In this document: positions 37,355-46,372 of the stretch, piece by piece
Layout: each line of letters starts with the position of its first letter
Position numbering within the stretch: the stretch's first letter is position 1
From: 62-47 sp044463945
Lineage (GTDB): Bacteria > Pseudomonadota > Alphaproteobacteria > Rhizobiales > Xanthobacteraceae
Assembly (NCBI GenBank): GCA_044463945.1
Contig: JBIQLW010000005.1
Coordinates: 86,395-150,394, forward strand
Direction: 5' to 3'
Length of the DNA stretch: 64,000 bases
Translations under genes and position numbers: made by a program
Notes under the pieces: generated by a model
Seen by the model: only the letters and a program-made list of their open reading frames with translations
Database searches by the model: none
Told to the model about the DNA's origin: nothing

Positions 37355-38092
37355 ATGCCATCGCCCGGTGTCGCCGCAGTAGATCGGGCGTTGACCATCC
37401 TCGCGGCGTTCGAGGATGAAGTGGAAGCGCTGACGCTTGCCGAACTGTCGAGGCGCACCGGCCTCTATAAGAGCACGCTGCTGCGTCTGATTGCTTCGCT
37501 ACAGGCGTTCGGTTATCTGCTCCAGTTGCCCGATGGCCGCTATCATCTCGGGCCGACGCCGTTCCGGCTCGGCGCGGTCTATCAGCGCGCCAATCATCTT
37601 TACGACCATGTGATGCCGGTGCTGCGCGAACTGGTGGCGGCCGGAACGGAAAGCCCGTCCTTTCATATCCGACATGACGCCACGCATCGGCTTTGCGTTT
37701 TCCGCGTCGATTCCCAGCATTCGACGCTCGACCGCGTTGAAGCCGGCTCGCTCCTGCCGCTTGATCGCGGTGCGGCGGGCCGAGTGATCCTCGCCTTCGG
37801 CGGAGAGAGGGGCGAGTCGTTCGACCGCATCCGCGAGACATTCGTCGCGCTGTCTTTTGGTGAGCGGGACCCTGATTGCGCCGGCATTGCCGTGCCGGTG
37901 TTCGGACATGACAGCCGGCTGGTGGGAGCGCTCTCCGTTTCAGGGCCGAAGCTACGGTTCACCAAAGAGGCGACACGCACGATGACGGCGCTGGTTTTGC
38001 GGGGCGCCACCCGTCTCACCCATGCGCTTGGCGGCCAAAACGATAAAATGGCCCGGCTGGTTGCCCGGGAACCCGCGAAACTTAAAGTGTAG
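37355..38092 (+). CDS. IclR family transcriptional regulator
   Basis: A 245-residue IclR protein: an N-terminal winged helix-turn-helix (LAELSRRTGLYKSTLLRLIASLQAFGYL) and the C-terminal effector-binding domain ending in GALSVSGPKLRFTK. Encoded two bases after the dehydrogenase stop, it closes the run of genes that starts with the FAD dehydrogenase. The palindrome at 30820-30834 near the promoter of that run is its most likely target; this is inference. Confidence 0.9.
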   Translation: MPSPGVAAVDRALTILAAFEDEVEALTLAELSRRTGLYKSTLLRLIASLQAFGYLLQLPDGRYHLGPTPFRLGAVYQRANHLYDHVMPVLRELVAAGTESPSFHIRHDATHRLCVFRVDSQHSTLDRVEAGSLLPLDRGAAGRVILAFGGERGESFDRIRETFVALSFGERDPDCAGIAVPVFGHDSRLVGALSVSGPKLRFTKEATRTMTALVLRGATRLTHALGGQNDKMARLVAREPAKLKV

Positions 38093-38302
38093 CGGCGGAC
38101 GATTCCTCTCCGCAAAGCGCTGGATTCCGCAACCGGCGCGTCGCGCCCGTGCGGAGCGCGTGATGCAACGCAATCCGGCATGGGCCAGCCGGGGTGGCCC
38201 CTTATCCAGGCGGCTGCATTTGCCTTGCATCCTGTAAACGCAAGACGATAGATTGTCGCAGCGCCATTATGCCGCATAACAAGAACCATTCGGGAGGACG
38301 AG

Positions 38303-39565
38303 ATGCTGAAACGCATGATTGCAGCCATCGCCATCGGCGTGGCCCTGGCGTCGCCGTCGGTGTTCGCGCCGGCTTTAGCTGCGGACGCACCGTCGGAGAT
38401 CAAGCTCGGGACGCTTTACGCCTCGTCCGGTCGCTACGCCTCGATCTCGATGCCGGTCCATGCCGGGCTGAAGCTCTGGGTTGAGCAGAAGAACGCCGAG
38501 GGCGGCGTCTACGTAAAGGCGTTCGACAAGAAAATCCCCATCAAGCTGGTCGCCTACGACGACCAGAGCAACACAGCGACCGCCTCGACGCTCTACAATC
38601 AGCTCATCACACAGGACAAGGTCGACCTGTTCGTCGCCGATTCCGGCTCGGTGCTGACCGCGCCGGCGGTGACCATCGCCCGTGACCACAAGATGTTCCT
38701 GTTCGACCAGACCGGCACCGGCGCGAGCTTCTTCTCCAAGGACAATCCTTATATCGCGCTGATGGCCGACCCGGTCTCGACCATCTGGCCAAAGCCGATC
38801 GCCGACTTCCTGACCAAGGATGGCCCGGCGCTCGGCATCAAGCGGGTGGCGATCCTGTATTCCACCAACGAGTTCACCGGCACCCAGGCCAATGCGGTGC
38901 GCAAGTTTATCAAGGATGCCAACGCGCCGATCGAGATCGTCTACGATCAGGGCGTGCCGACCGAAACCACCAACTACACGGTGATCCTCAACAACATCCG
39001 CGCGGCGAAGCCGGATGCGGTGATTCATCTCGGTTACGCGCCGAACGACATCGCCTTCCTGCGCAACGTGCAGGACGTCGGCATCAAGTTCAACATGCTG
39101 TTCTGCATCTATCCGGGGCTTGAGACCGAGCTGCTGGAGAAGAACGTCGGCGCCAAGGGCTTGCAGCACGTCTTTACTTACGTGCCGCCGTCGGAGATGG
39201 CCTATCCGGTCAATTTCGGTATGAATATCGCCGACTATCGCAAGGCGTGGGACAAGAAATATCCCGACGGCAAGATCGAGTTCGGCTTCAACGCGGTGGC
39301 GGGCTATACCACGGCGCTGGTGATCGAGAAGACGCTGTCGGAAGCCAACAGCCTCGATCAGATGGAGCTGCGCCGTGCGGTGTTCAGCCTGTCCGGCAAG
39401 CTCAAGACGCTCGACGGCACTTTTGCGCTGGACGATATGGGCGGGCAGATCGGCGAATTGACGCCGCTCGGCCAGCTTGAACTTAACGACCACGGCCACA
39501 TCAAGTTCGTCGCGGTCTATCCGCACGAGGTCGCCACCGGCAAGCCGATCTATCCGAAGCCGTAA
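38303..39565 (+). CDS. Periplasmic substrate-binding protein of a complete Liv-type transporter
   Basis: A 420-residue binding protein with a Sec signal peptide (MLKRMIAAIAIGVALASPSVFAPALA). The mature protein opens DAPSEIKLGTLYASSGRYAS. It differs from the orphan subfamily, with no C-terminal Cys motif. GGGAGGA lies upstream of the ATG. The 210 bp between the IclR gene and this one contain no gene. It heads the operon 38303-42859 and is the dedicated receptor of the permease and ATPases that follow. Confidence 0.92.
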   Translation: MLKRMIAAIAIGVALASPSVFAPALAADAPSEIKLGTLYASSGRYASISMPVHAGLKLWVEQKNAEGGVYVKAFDKKIPIKLVAYDDQSNTATASTLYNQLITQDKVDLFVADSGSVLTAPAVTIARDHKMFLFDQTGTGASFFSKDNPYIALMADPVSTIWPKPIADFLTKDGPALGIKRVAILYSTNEFTGTQANAVRKFIKDANAPIEIVYDQGVPTETTNYTVILNNIRAAKPDAVIHLGYAPNDIAFLRNVQDVGIKFNMLFCIYPGLETELLEKNVGAKGLQHVFTYVPPSEMAYPVNFGMNIADYRKAWDKKYPDGKIEFGFNAVAGYTTALVIEKTLSEANSLDQMELRRAVFSLSGKLKTLDGTFALDDMGGQIGELTPLGQLELNDHGHIKFVAVYPHEVATGKPIYPKP

Positions 39566-39595
39566 CGTCGCGGCCTTGCGGCCCACGGAGACTTG

Positions 39596-40516
39596 ATGCT
39601 GGCTTATCCGCTCATCGCCGGAGTTCTGTTCGGACTGTATTTCAGCCTGGTCGGAATCGGGCTCAATCTGGTGTTTGGCGTCATGCGCATCGTCAATCTG
39701 GCGCATGGCGACTTCCTGATGCTTGGGGCCTTCGTCGCGTTCGGCGTGTTCTATCTCGCCGGGCTCGACCCGCTGTTGGCGGTGCCGCTGGCATTCGTGA
39801 TCTTCGTGATCGCCGGCATTGTGCTGTACGGCCTCCTGGTGCCGCGCCTGCAACAGTCGCGCGATCCGGAGATGCTGTCGATCATCCTGTTCTTCGGCCT
39901 ATCGCAGGTGATCGAGGCGGTGGTCACCATCGCCTTCGGCACCAGCGAGCGCTCGATCCCGAGCCGCGAGTTGGGCAGTCTGATCGCCCGTATCGCGACC
40001 GCGTTCGGCGCTGAGCCGGAAGGCGGGCCGGTGGAGATTCTTGGGCAATCATTTCCGGCGGCGTGGGTGATCTCGGCGGTGGTGAGCGTCATCGCCATCG
40101 GCCTGGTCTATGTCTATCTCTACCGCACCCGGCTCGGCACCCTGACGCGCGCGGTGATGTCGCGGCGCGACGAGGCGCTCGCCACCGGCATTAACGTCGA
40201 TCGCGTCTGCGCGGCGGCGTTCGGCATCGGCCTCGGTCTTGCCGCGGTCGCTGGCGTGTTCGCGCCATTTATGTTCGGCTCGGTGACGCCGGCTTTCGGC
40301 GCCGATGCGACGGTGACCGCCTTCGTCATCGTGGTGCTGGGATCACTCGGCAATCCGCTCGGCACCGCCCTTGGTGGCATCGTCTACGGCATCTGCTACA
40401 TGCTGGTGCAGACCTTCCTGTCGTCATGGGCGGGTCTGTTGCCCTACGTGCTGTTGATCCTGGTGCTACTGCTGCGCCCGAGCGGACTGTTGGGAAGGAA
40501 GGTGCGCGTTGCCTAG
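39596..40516 (+). CDS. livH: ABC transporter permease, LivH type
   Basis: A 306-residue permease with GIGLNLVFGVMRIVNLAHGDFLMLGAF, the LivH signature, and multiple membrane helices. I chose the ATG at 39596, five bases after GGAG; a TTG one codon earlier is possible. Its last codons overlap the TTG start of the LivM gene. Confidence 0.9.
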   Translation: MLAYPLIAGVLFGLYFSLVGIGLNLVFGVMRIVNLAHGDFLMLGAFVAFGVFYLAGLDPLLAVPLAFVIFVIAGIVLYGLLVPRLQQSRDPEMLSIILFFGLSQVIEAVVTIAFGTSERSIPSRELGSLIARIATAFGAEPEGGPVEILGQSFPAAWVISAVVSVIAIGLVYVYLYRTRLGTLTRAVMSRRDEALATGINVDRVCAAAFGIGLGLAAVAGVFAPFMFGSVTPAFGADATVTAFVIVVLGSLGNPLGTALGGIVYGICYMLVQTFLSSWAGLLPYVLLILVLLLRPSGLLGRKVRVA

Positions 40517-41429
40517 TCTTGTGCGTCATCTGCTCCTGATCGTCGCGCCGCTGATCGCCGCTTTCGCGATCCTGCCCGGCGTCTACGACAATCACCTGCT
40601 GCTGTTCAACTTCGTGATCTTCCTGATCCTCGCGCAGGGCGTAAATATCATCTACGGCTTCACCGGCTATCTGCCGTTCGGCTATGTCGGCTTCTTCGGC
40701 GCCGGCGCTTACGGCTTCGCCATCATGGTGATGCATCTGCAAGCGCCGGCTCCCGCGGCCGTGCTGGCGGCCGGAGGGGTTGGCGTGCTGCTGGGTTTGC
40801 TGCTGACGCCACTGTTACGGCTGTCGGGCGCGTATTTCGCCATCGCCAATCTGGCGGCGGTGCTGGCGGTGCTGCATTTCGTCGCCAACCCGGCGCTGGA
40901 ATCCATCACCAAGGGCCCGTATGGCGTGGCGCTGAACGGCACCTTCAACCCGACGCTGGCTTATACCGGTGCGGTCATCATCCTGGCGCTGACGCTGGGC
41001 TTTGTGGTGTTCCTGCGCAATTCCAGTTTCGGCATGGCGTTGCAGGCGGTGCGTGAGGATGCCGTCAGCGCCGCGATGGCCGGCGTCAACGTGGTCAGGA
41101 TGCGGGTGATCGCGTGGCTGGCGTCGGCGCTGGTCGCGGGCCTCGCCGGTGGCGTATTCGCCTGGTACGTCTCGGTGTTCTATCCCGATAACGTCTTCAG
41201 CAACGACTTCAGCATCTTCGCCATCGTGTTCGCGCTGTTCGGCGGGGTGGCGACCATCATCGGGCCGATCGTCGGCGTGGTCATTCTTTACGGCATCTAC
41301 AACCTGATCGGTTTCACGACGCCGCAATATTTTCAGTTGATCTACGGCGTGCTGATCATGGCGCTGGTGCTGTTCCTACCGGCCGGACTGGTGTCGCTGG
41401 CGACGCGGCGAGGCTGGAATGTCCCCTGA
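40509..41429 (+). CDS. livM: ABC transporter permease, LivM type
   Basis: A 306-residue permease with QGVNIIYGFTGYLPFGYVGFFGAGAYGF, the LivM motif, and typical helices. It starts at a TTG (40509) preceded by GGAAGGAAGG and overlaps livH by eight bases; its end overlaps livG. Confidence 0.9.
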   Translation: MPSLVRHLLLIVAPLIAAFAILPGVYDNHLLLFNFVIFLILAQGVNIIYGFTGYLPFGYVGFFGAGAYGFAIMVMHLQAPAPAAVLAAGGVGVLLGLLLTPLLRLSGAYFAIANLAAVLAVLHFVANPALESITKGPYGVALNGTFNPTLAYTGAVIILALTLGFVVFLRNSSFGMALQAVREDAVSAAMAGVNVVRMRVIAWLASALVAGLAGGVFAWYVSVFYPDNVFSNDFSIFAIVFALFGGVATIIGPIVGVVILYGIYNLIGFTTPQYFQLIYGVLIMALVLFLPAGLVSLATRRGWNVP

Positions 41430-42150
41430 CGCCGCGCCCATTCTCGCCGTCAACGGGCTGGTCAAGCGCTTCGGCGGTTTCCATGCGCTGGACGGTCTCA
41501 GCTTTCACGTCGGGCCTGGGGAGATTCTCGGGCTGGTCGGTCCCAACGGCTCGGGCAAGACCACCGCGATCAACGTGATCTCCGGGCTCTATGCGCCGGA
41601 CGGCGGCACGCTGACGTATGACGGCGCTTCGATCGGCGGCGTGGCCTCGCACAAACTCGTGCATCGCGGCATCAACCGCACGTTCCAGATTCCAAAACCA
41701 TTCCTGTCGCTCACCGTGCGGCAGAATGTCGAGGTGGCGTTGGCCTATGGCCGCGCCGAGGTCGCGCCGCCGCCGTTGTCCGATTTGCTCGAACAATATC
41801 ATCTTGCCGACCTCGCCGATCGTCCCGCCGCCGACCTCAACAGTTCGCAGCAGAAGATGCTGGATCTGGTGCGGGCGCTGGCGACGCGGCCGCGGCTGTT
41901 GCTACTCGACGAACTTGCGGCCGGGCTCAACCCGGCTGAACTCGACTGGATCGCCGGTCACATCAAGGCGTTGGCGCAATCCGGTCTTGCCATCATCGTG
42001 GTCGAGCACCTGATGGGATTCATCGAGCAAATCACCGATCGCGTGATCGTCATGAATGCCGGCAAGGATATCTTCGAAGGTACGCTCGCGGTGGCGGTCA
42101 AGGTGCCGCAGGTGATCGAGGTGTTTCTCGGAGGCGAGCATGGCGCCTGA
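41419..42150 (+). CDS. livG: ABC transporter ATP-binding protein, LivG type
   Basis: A 243-residue ATPase with Walker A GPNGSGKT and Walker B LLLLDELAAGLNP. The signature loop is altered: LNSSQQKMLDLVRAL replaces the usual LSxGxQ (LSGG/LSHG), so the canonical LSGG is missing. The start overlaps livM by 11 bases, and the end overlaps livF by 11 bases. It otherwise matches LivG in length and order. Confidence 0.9.
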   Translation: MSPDAAPILAVNGLVKRFGGFHALDGLSFHVGPGEILGLVGPNGSGKTTAINVISGLYAPDGGTLTYDGASIGGVASHKLVHRGINRTFQIPKPFLSLTVRQNVEVALAYGRAEVAPPPLSDLLEQYHLADLADRPAADLNSSQQKMLDLVRALATRPRLLLLDELAAGLNPAELDWIAGHIKALAQSGLAIIVVEHLMGFIEQITDRVIVMNAGKDIFEGTLAVAVKVPQVIEVFLGGEHGA

Positions 42151-42859
42151 AGCAACCCCATTGCTGGAGGCGAAAGGTGTTGATGCCGGTTACGGCACCA
42201 TGCAGGTGTTGTGGGGCGTCGATCTCGACGTGCGGCCGGGCGAGACCGTGCTGCTGCTCGGGGCCAACGGCGCCGGCAAGACCACCTTCCTCAAGTCGCT
42301 GGTTGGGCTGATCGAGACGCGGCACGGGCATATCACGTTGTCCGGGCAGGACGTGACGCGGATGCGCTCCAGCGACCGGATGCGGCGCGGCATGACCTAC
42401 ATGTCGGAACTGGCGGTGTTTCCTGATCTGTCGATCGAGGAAAACCTGAAAGTCGGTGCGCAGGCACTCGGCCACGCCAACCCCGGCGCGCGCACGGAAG
42501 AACTCTACGGCTTGTTTCCCGTGCTGCGTGAAAAGCGCCGCAATGCGGCGTCGAGCCTCTCGGGCGGACAACGCAAGATGTTGGGCATCGCCAAGGCCTT
42601 AGCGGCGGAGCCGAAACTTCTGGTGATGGACGAGCCGTCGGCGGGACTGTCGCCGCTTCTGGTTAAGGAAGTCATTCAGGTGCTGAGCCGCTTGCAGCAG
42701 CAGGGTCTGGCGCTGCTGATCGCCGAACAGAACATCGGTTTTCTTGAAGTGGCGACGCGGGTGTTCGTGCTGGAGGGCGGCCGCATCCGCTTTTCCGGCA
42801 CCGTCGCCGAAATGAGCGACAACGAAGCCCTGCGCCGCGCCTACTTCGGCCTGAAGTAG
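42140..42859 (+). CDS. livF: ABC transporter ATP-binding protein, LivF type
   Basis: A 239-residue ATPase with Walker A GANGAGKT, signature LSGGQRKMLGIAKAL and Walker B LLVMDEPSAGLSP, followed by AEQNIGFLEV. It completes the second Liv-type transporter. A tRNA gene on the other strand follows 28 bp downstream. Confidence 0.92.
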   Translation: MAPEATPLLEAKGVDAGYGTMQVLWGVDLDVRPGETVLLLGANGAGKTTFLKSLVGLIETRHGHITLSGQDVTRMRSSDRMRRGMTYMSELAVFPDLSIEENLKVGAQALGHANPGARTEELYGLFPVLREKRRNAASSLSGGQRKMLGIAKALAAEPKLLVMDEPSAGLSPLLVKEVIQVLSRLQQQGLALLIAEQNIGFLEVATRVFVLEGGRIRFSGTVAEMSDNEALRRAYFGLK

Positions 42860-42887
42860 ATTCCGATAGTGTTTTCCAGCGGACGCC

Positions 42888-42962
42888 TGGCTGGGGCGGG
42901 AGGATTCGAACCTCCGCATGGGGGAATCAAAATCCCCTGCCTTACCACTTGGCTACGCCCCA
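42888..42962 (-). tRNA. tRNA-Gln (anticodon TTG)
   Basis: Read on the minus strand, a 75-base cloverleaf begins TGGGGCG, pairing with CGCCCCA near the 3' end, followed by a discriminator G and encoded CCA. The anticodon stem GGGGA/TCCCC encloses TTTTGAT with anticodon TTG, and the T-loop GGTTCGAATCC is intact. Confidence 0.97.
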
Positions 42963-43247
42963 ACTGCTGCGCCCGGATGCCGGCGGTTCGATGCGCGGCA
43001 ACCGGCGGCGTCCTTCCCGGAATCCGGGTCCGGCGGACGCTTGTCTATCGACAGACGCGCCCCGTTTCAACCACAACCTCCGGCCGCGGTGAACGGCGCA
43101 ATCCGGTCAAAGAGCAGGCTTCGACCACGCCGCCGGCGGCGCGCGAACGAAATCTCTCCGATCGCTGGCAAATTCGAAATTCCCGCCCATTGTCCAAAAT
43201 GGCGTCCGACAACATGATTGCGCTCCGGATCGACGATGGAGCGGCGA
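42963..43247. other. Intergenic region between tRNA-Gln and a small membrane-protein gene
   Basis: No credible gene or strong hairpin is seen in this 285-bp stretch. It should hold the tRNA-Gln promoter, read leftward, and the promoter of the small gene at 43248. Confidence 0.4.
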
Positions 43248-43472
43248 ATGCCGCCGGACCAGTTTGATGCCTATGGCGAAGCCGTCCCTGCTGCGCCGGA
43301 CGCCGCTGGCGCGGTATCCGGGGCGCGGGGCCGCGCGCTCGGCCGCGTCGGGCAGGCAGTGTTCTGGCTGCTGGTCATCGCCGTGGTGCTGGTTCGCGCC
43401 GGCTGCTTTTCCGCCGGCCTCACGGTCGGCTTCCCTGACGCGCCCGGCGCGAAGCAGACCACGGCGCGATAG
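43248..43472 (+). CDS. Small hypothetical membrane protein
   Basis: A 74-residue frame starts MPPDQFDAYGEAVPAAPDA and contains one hydrophobic segment (QAVFWLLVIAVVLVRAGCFS). GGAG lies six bases before the chosen ATG (43248); earlier in-frame starts at 43218 and 43236 are less well placed. Short proteins of this layout (polar N-terminus, one membrane helix) are frequent in this bacterial group. Function unknown; it could be spurious. Confidence 0.5.
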   Translation: MPPDQFDAYGEAVPAAPDAAGAVSGARGRALGRVGQAVFWLLVIAVVLVRAGCFSAGLTVGFPDAPGAKQTTAR

Positions 43473-43498
43473 CGCTCACGCCGCACCCGATCTACACC

Positions 43499-44383
43499 CT
43501 AATGATTTAGCATCTTCTCGAACACGCGCGCCGCCGGCATGGCGACGCGGCCGGATGGCTTCAATTGCCACAGGGTCCGCTCGATGGTCAGGTTGTGCAT
43601 CGGGATCGTCTTCAACCGCCCTTGTGCGGTTTGATCGACGATTGATGCCGCGGAGACGATCGATGCGCCGACGCCGGCCGCGACCACCTGCTTGATCGCT
43701 TCGGTGCTTCCCACCTCCAGCGTCCGCGTCGGCTCGATGCCGCGCGCCGCCAGTGCCTTTGCGACCACCTCGCGCGTTCCCGAACCCGGTTCGCGGACGA
43801 TCATGATTTCGTCCTGGAGCCGTTCGGGGGCGATCGGGCAAGTCTCACGGGCAAAGGCATGGTCCGGCGCGACGATCAGCGTCATGACGTCGGTCTGCCA
43901 CGGCACGGCGGTGAGGTTGCGGGCCTCAATCGGGCCTTCCACCAGCGCGATATCGATATCTTGCCGCGCCATCTGGTCGGCGATATCGCGGGTATTGGCG
44001 CTGACGACGTAGAGGTCGACGTCCGGGTGGGCGCGATGAAATGCGCCGAGGTATCGCGCCAGCATGTAGGTTGCGATCGTGGTGCTGGCGCCGATCCGCA
44101 GCGAGCCGTTGTGCAGGCCGCGCAGCGCCGACAGTTCGTCCTCGGCGGCGCGTTCCACCGCGAACAGCGCCTCCGCGTGGCGTGACAGCGCCAGCCCTTC
44201 CTCGGTCGGGACCACGCCTTTCGGGGTGCGGTTCAACAGGCGGCAGCCCACCTGGAGTTCGAAATCGCGCACGCCCTTCGAAATGGCGGGCTGGCTGATG
44301 TTCAGCACCTCGGCGGCGCGTGAAAAGCTACCGGTTCGCACCACGGTTGCGAACATGCGAAACAGGTGAAGGTTGAGGGACAT
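43499..44383 (-). CDS. LysR family transcriptional regulator (YeiE-like)
   Basis: A 294-residue LysR protein: helix-turn-helix at residues 1-60 (TGSFSRAAEVLNISQPAISKGV) and a periplasmic-binding-protein-like effector domain. It is divergent from a YeiH-type gene, the same arrangement as YeiE and YeiH in Enterobacteria, so it probably activates or represses that gene. A 15-bp palindrome lies in the 86-bp gap. Confidence 0.92.
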   Translation of the reverse strand: MSLNLHLFRMFATVVRTGSFSRAAEVLNISQPAISKGVRDFELQVGCRLLNRTPKGVVPTEEGLALSRHAEALFAVERAAEDELSALRGLHNGSLRIGASTTIATYMLARYLGAFHRAHPDVDLYVVSANTRDIADQMARQDIDIALVEGPIEARNLTAVPWQTDVMTLIVAPDHAFARETCPIAPERLQDEIMIVREPGSGTREVVAKALAARGIEPTRTLEVGSTEAIKQVVAAGVGASIVSAASIVDQTAQGRLKTIPMHNLTIERTLWQLKPSGRVAMPAARVFEKMLNH

Positions 44384-44406
44384 AATCTAACTCTATCGGC
44401 CTATGC

Positions 44407-44421
44407 GGAAATAATATTTCC
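44407..44421. promoter_or_regulatory. Palindrome GGAAATA-A-TATTTCC in the LysR/YeiH divergent region
   Basis: A perfect 7+1+7 inverted repeat in an AT-rich patch, 24 bp from the LysR start and 49 bp from the yeiH start. It has the AT-rich dyad form of a LysR box and is the best candidate for the divergent regulator's site. Confidence 0.55.
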
Positions 44422-44469
44422 AAAGGGGCGGGCGGCAACGCATATTCTCACTGCATTGAAGGATATTGC

Positions 44470-45540
44470 GTGTCAGATCAATCCAAGCCTGCGGACCATG
44501 CCGTCCGCCGGGCGGCTCCCTTTACGAAAATCATAACGCTGTTTCCCGGGATCGTGCTGTGCGGTGCCGTCACCGCGCTCGCGGTGGGGATCCAGACGGT
44601 TCAGGAACGGACGCTCGGGCATCCCTACCTTGAGGCGATCGTCGTCGCGATCCTGCTCGGCATGGCGTTGCGCGCGGTCTGGACTCCGGGTCCACGGTGG
44701 CGGAGCGGGGTGGCCTACAGCGCCAAGCAGCTTCTTGAGGTGGCGGTGGCGCTGCTCGGAGCCTCCGTCACCATGGCGGTGATCGCCTCGACCGGGATCG
44801 TGCTGCTCGCAGCAATCGTTATCATCGTGGTGCTGACGCTGGCGGTCAGCTACGGCATCAGCCGGGCGCTCGGGTTGTCGGCGCGGCTGTCGATCCTGGT
44901 GGCCTGCGGCAATTCGATCTGTGGCAATTCGGCGATCGCGGCGGTCGCGCCGGTGATCGGCGCCAGCTCCGATGAGATCGCCTCGTCGATTTCGTTCACG
45001 GCGATTCTCGGCGTGATTATCGTGCTCGGCCTGCCGGTCCTGATCCCGCTGCTCGCGCTGTCCGAAACCCAGTACGGCATCCTTGCCGGCCTCACGGTCT
45101 ATGCCGTGCCGCAGGTTCTGGCGGCGACGGTCCCGGTGGGGTTGCTCAGTGCGCAGATCGGCACCCTGGTCAAGCTGGTGCGGGTGATGATGCTGGGGCC
45201 GGTGGTCGCCTGCATCGCGCTCGGCGCGCGCGCGTTTCAGGGCAGTGGCGAGGGGGCGGTGCCGCGGATCGGCTTCTTCAGGGCGGTGCCCTGGTTCATC
45301 GTCGCGTTCTTCGTGCTGGCGGCGTGCCGCTCGCTGGCGCTGATTCCCGATGTCGCCATTGGGCCGATCCAGAAAGTCGCGAGCATCCTCACCGTGCTGT
45401 CGATGGCCGCGCTCGGCCTCGGCGTCGATCTCAAGGTGATCCGCGAGGTCGGCGGGCGGGTCACCGCTGCGGTGACGCTGTCGCTGGCGTTTCTGGTGGG
45501 GGCCGGCCTTGTTCTCGTCCGCTTCGTCCTGCCGGGATGA
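44470..45540 (+). CDS. YeiH family membrane protein (UPF0324, putative sulfate exporter)
   Basis: A 356-residue inner-membrane protein with about ten hydrophobic helices and the family signature VACGNSICGNSAIAAVAPVIGA. Family members are annotated as putative sulfate or sulfite/taurine-related exporters; the function is not well established. It starts at a GTG (44470) with AAGGA upstream and is divergent from the LysR gene. Its stop is two bases from the stop of the convergent IclR gene, with no room for a terminator. Confidence 0.9.
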   Translation: MSDQSKPADHAVRRAAPFTKIITLFPGIVLCGAVTALAVGIQTVQERTLGHPYLEAIVVAILLGMALRAVWTPGPRWRSGVAYSAKQLLEVAVALLGASVTMAVIASTGIVLLAAIVIIVVLTLAVSYGISRALGLSARLSILVACGNSICGNSAIAAVAPVIGASSDEIASSISFTAILGVIIVLGLPVLIPLLALSETQYGILAGLTVYAVPQVLAATVPVGLLSAQIGTLVKLVRVMMLGPVVACIALGARAFQGSGEGAVPRIGFFRAVPWFIVAFFVLAACRSLALIPDVAIGPIQKVASILTVLSMAALGLGVDLKVIREVGGRVTAAVTLSLAFLVGAGLVLVRFVLPG

Positions 45541-45542
45541 TC

Positions 45543-46346
45543 TCAGGACCGGCTGTGCGGACTACGATGGCCGGTGTACCCGAGGCGCCGCGAAATGCCG
45601 TTCGCGCAATCGAGCAGCGACTTGGCGATCGGGCTGTTCCAATCGACGTTGAAGCTGCCGGCGGGGCCCATCGCGGTGATCGACAGAACCACCGCGCCCG
45701 CGTGATCGAACACCGGCGCGGCGAAGGCATTGACGCCGGGCAGCGGATCGCCCGCCGCGCGGGTCAAACCGCGCTTGCGAACATCGACCAGCATGGCCTC
45801 GATCTCCGCGCCCGACCTTGAACGCCGGCCGGGATAGCCGATGCCGAGCCGGTCGAGCTTGGAGTCCAGCGCTGCTTTCAGGATGTTGGGCGGCAGGAAT
45901 GCCGAAAAGGCGCGGCCGGTCGCCGTCTCCAGCATGGCCATCACCGATCCGACCCGCATTACGATGTGGACCGGCCGGCTCGAGTCCTCAAGCCGGATCA
46001 CGGTGGGACCGTAAGCGCCCCATACCGACAGCGCCACGGCGTGATTGATGTCGCGCGCCAGCGCGGCGATTCTCGGCGTGGCGATGCGGACGGCGGACAG
46101 CCGGTGCAGGCTGACGAGGCCGAGTTCGAGCGCGAACGCGCCGAAATCATAGCGCCCGGTCGCCGCGTCCTGCTCGATCAGGCCGAGACGGAGAAAGCTG
46201 ACCAGATAAGGGTGCGCTTTCGCGGGCGTCATGCCGGCTTCGCGTGCCAGGTCGCGCAACATCATCGGCTCAAGACTCCGCGCCAGCGCGCGCAGCAACT
46301 GCCCCCCGACCTCGATCGATTGTATGCCCCGACTCGTCTTGCCCAT
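45543..46346 (-). CDS. IclR family transcriptional regulator
   Basis: A 267-residue IclR protein with a winged helix N-terminus (MMLRDLAREAGMTPAKAHPYLVSFLRLGLIEQD) and an effector domain. The recognition helix lacks the usual SxxxRLL form (reads TPAKAHPYL). It is the last gene of the leftward operon 50081-45543 and probably controls the operon through the promoter near 50156-50184. Confidence 0.9.
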   Translation of the reverse strand: MGKTSRGIQSIEVGGQLLRALARSLEPMMLRDLAREAGMTPAKAHPYLVSFLRLGLIEQDAATGRYDFGAFALELGLVSLHRLSAVRIATPRIAALARDINHAVALSVWGAYGPTVIRLEDSSRPVHIVMRVGSVMAMLETATGRAFSAFLPPNILKAALDSKLDRLGIGYPGRRSRSGAEIEAMLVDVRKRGLTRAAGDPLPGVNAFAAPVFDHAGAVVLSITAMGPAGSFNVDWNSPIAKSLLDCANGISRRLGYTGHRSPHSRS

Positions 46347-46372
46347 GGCGGATGCTCTATACCCGCGCCGGT

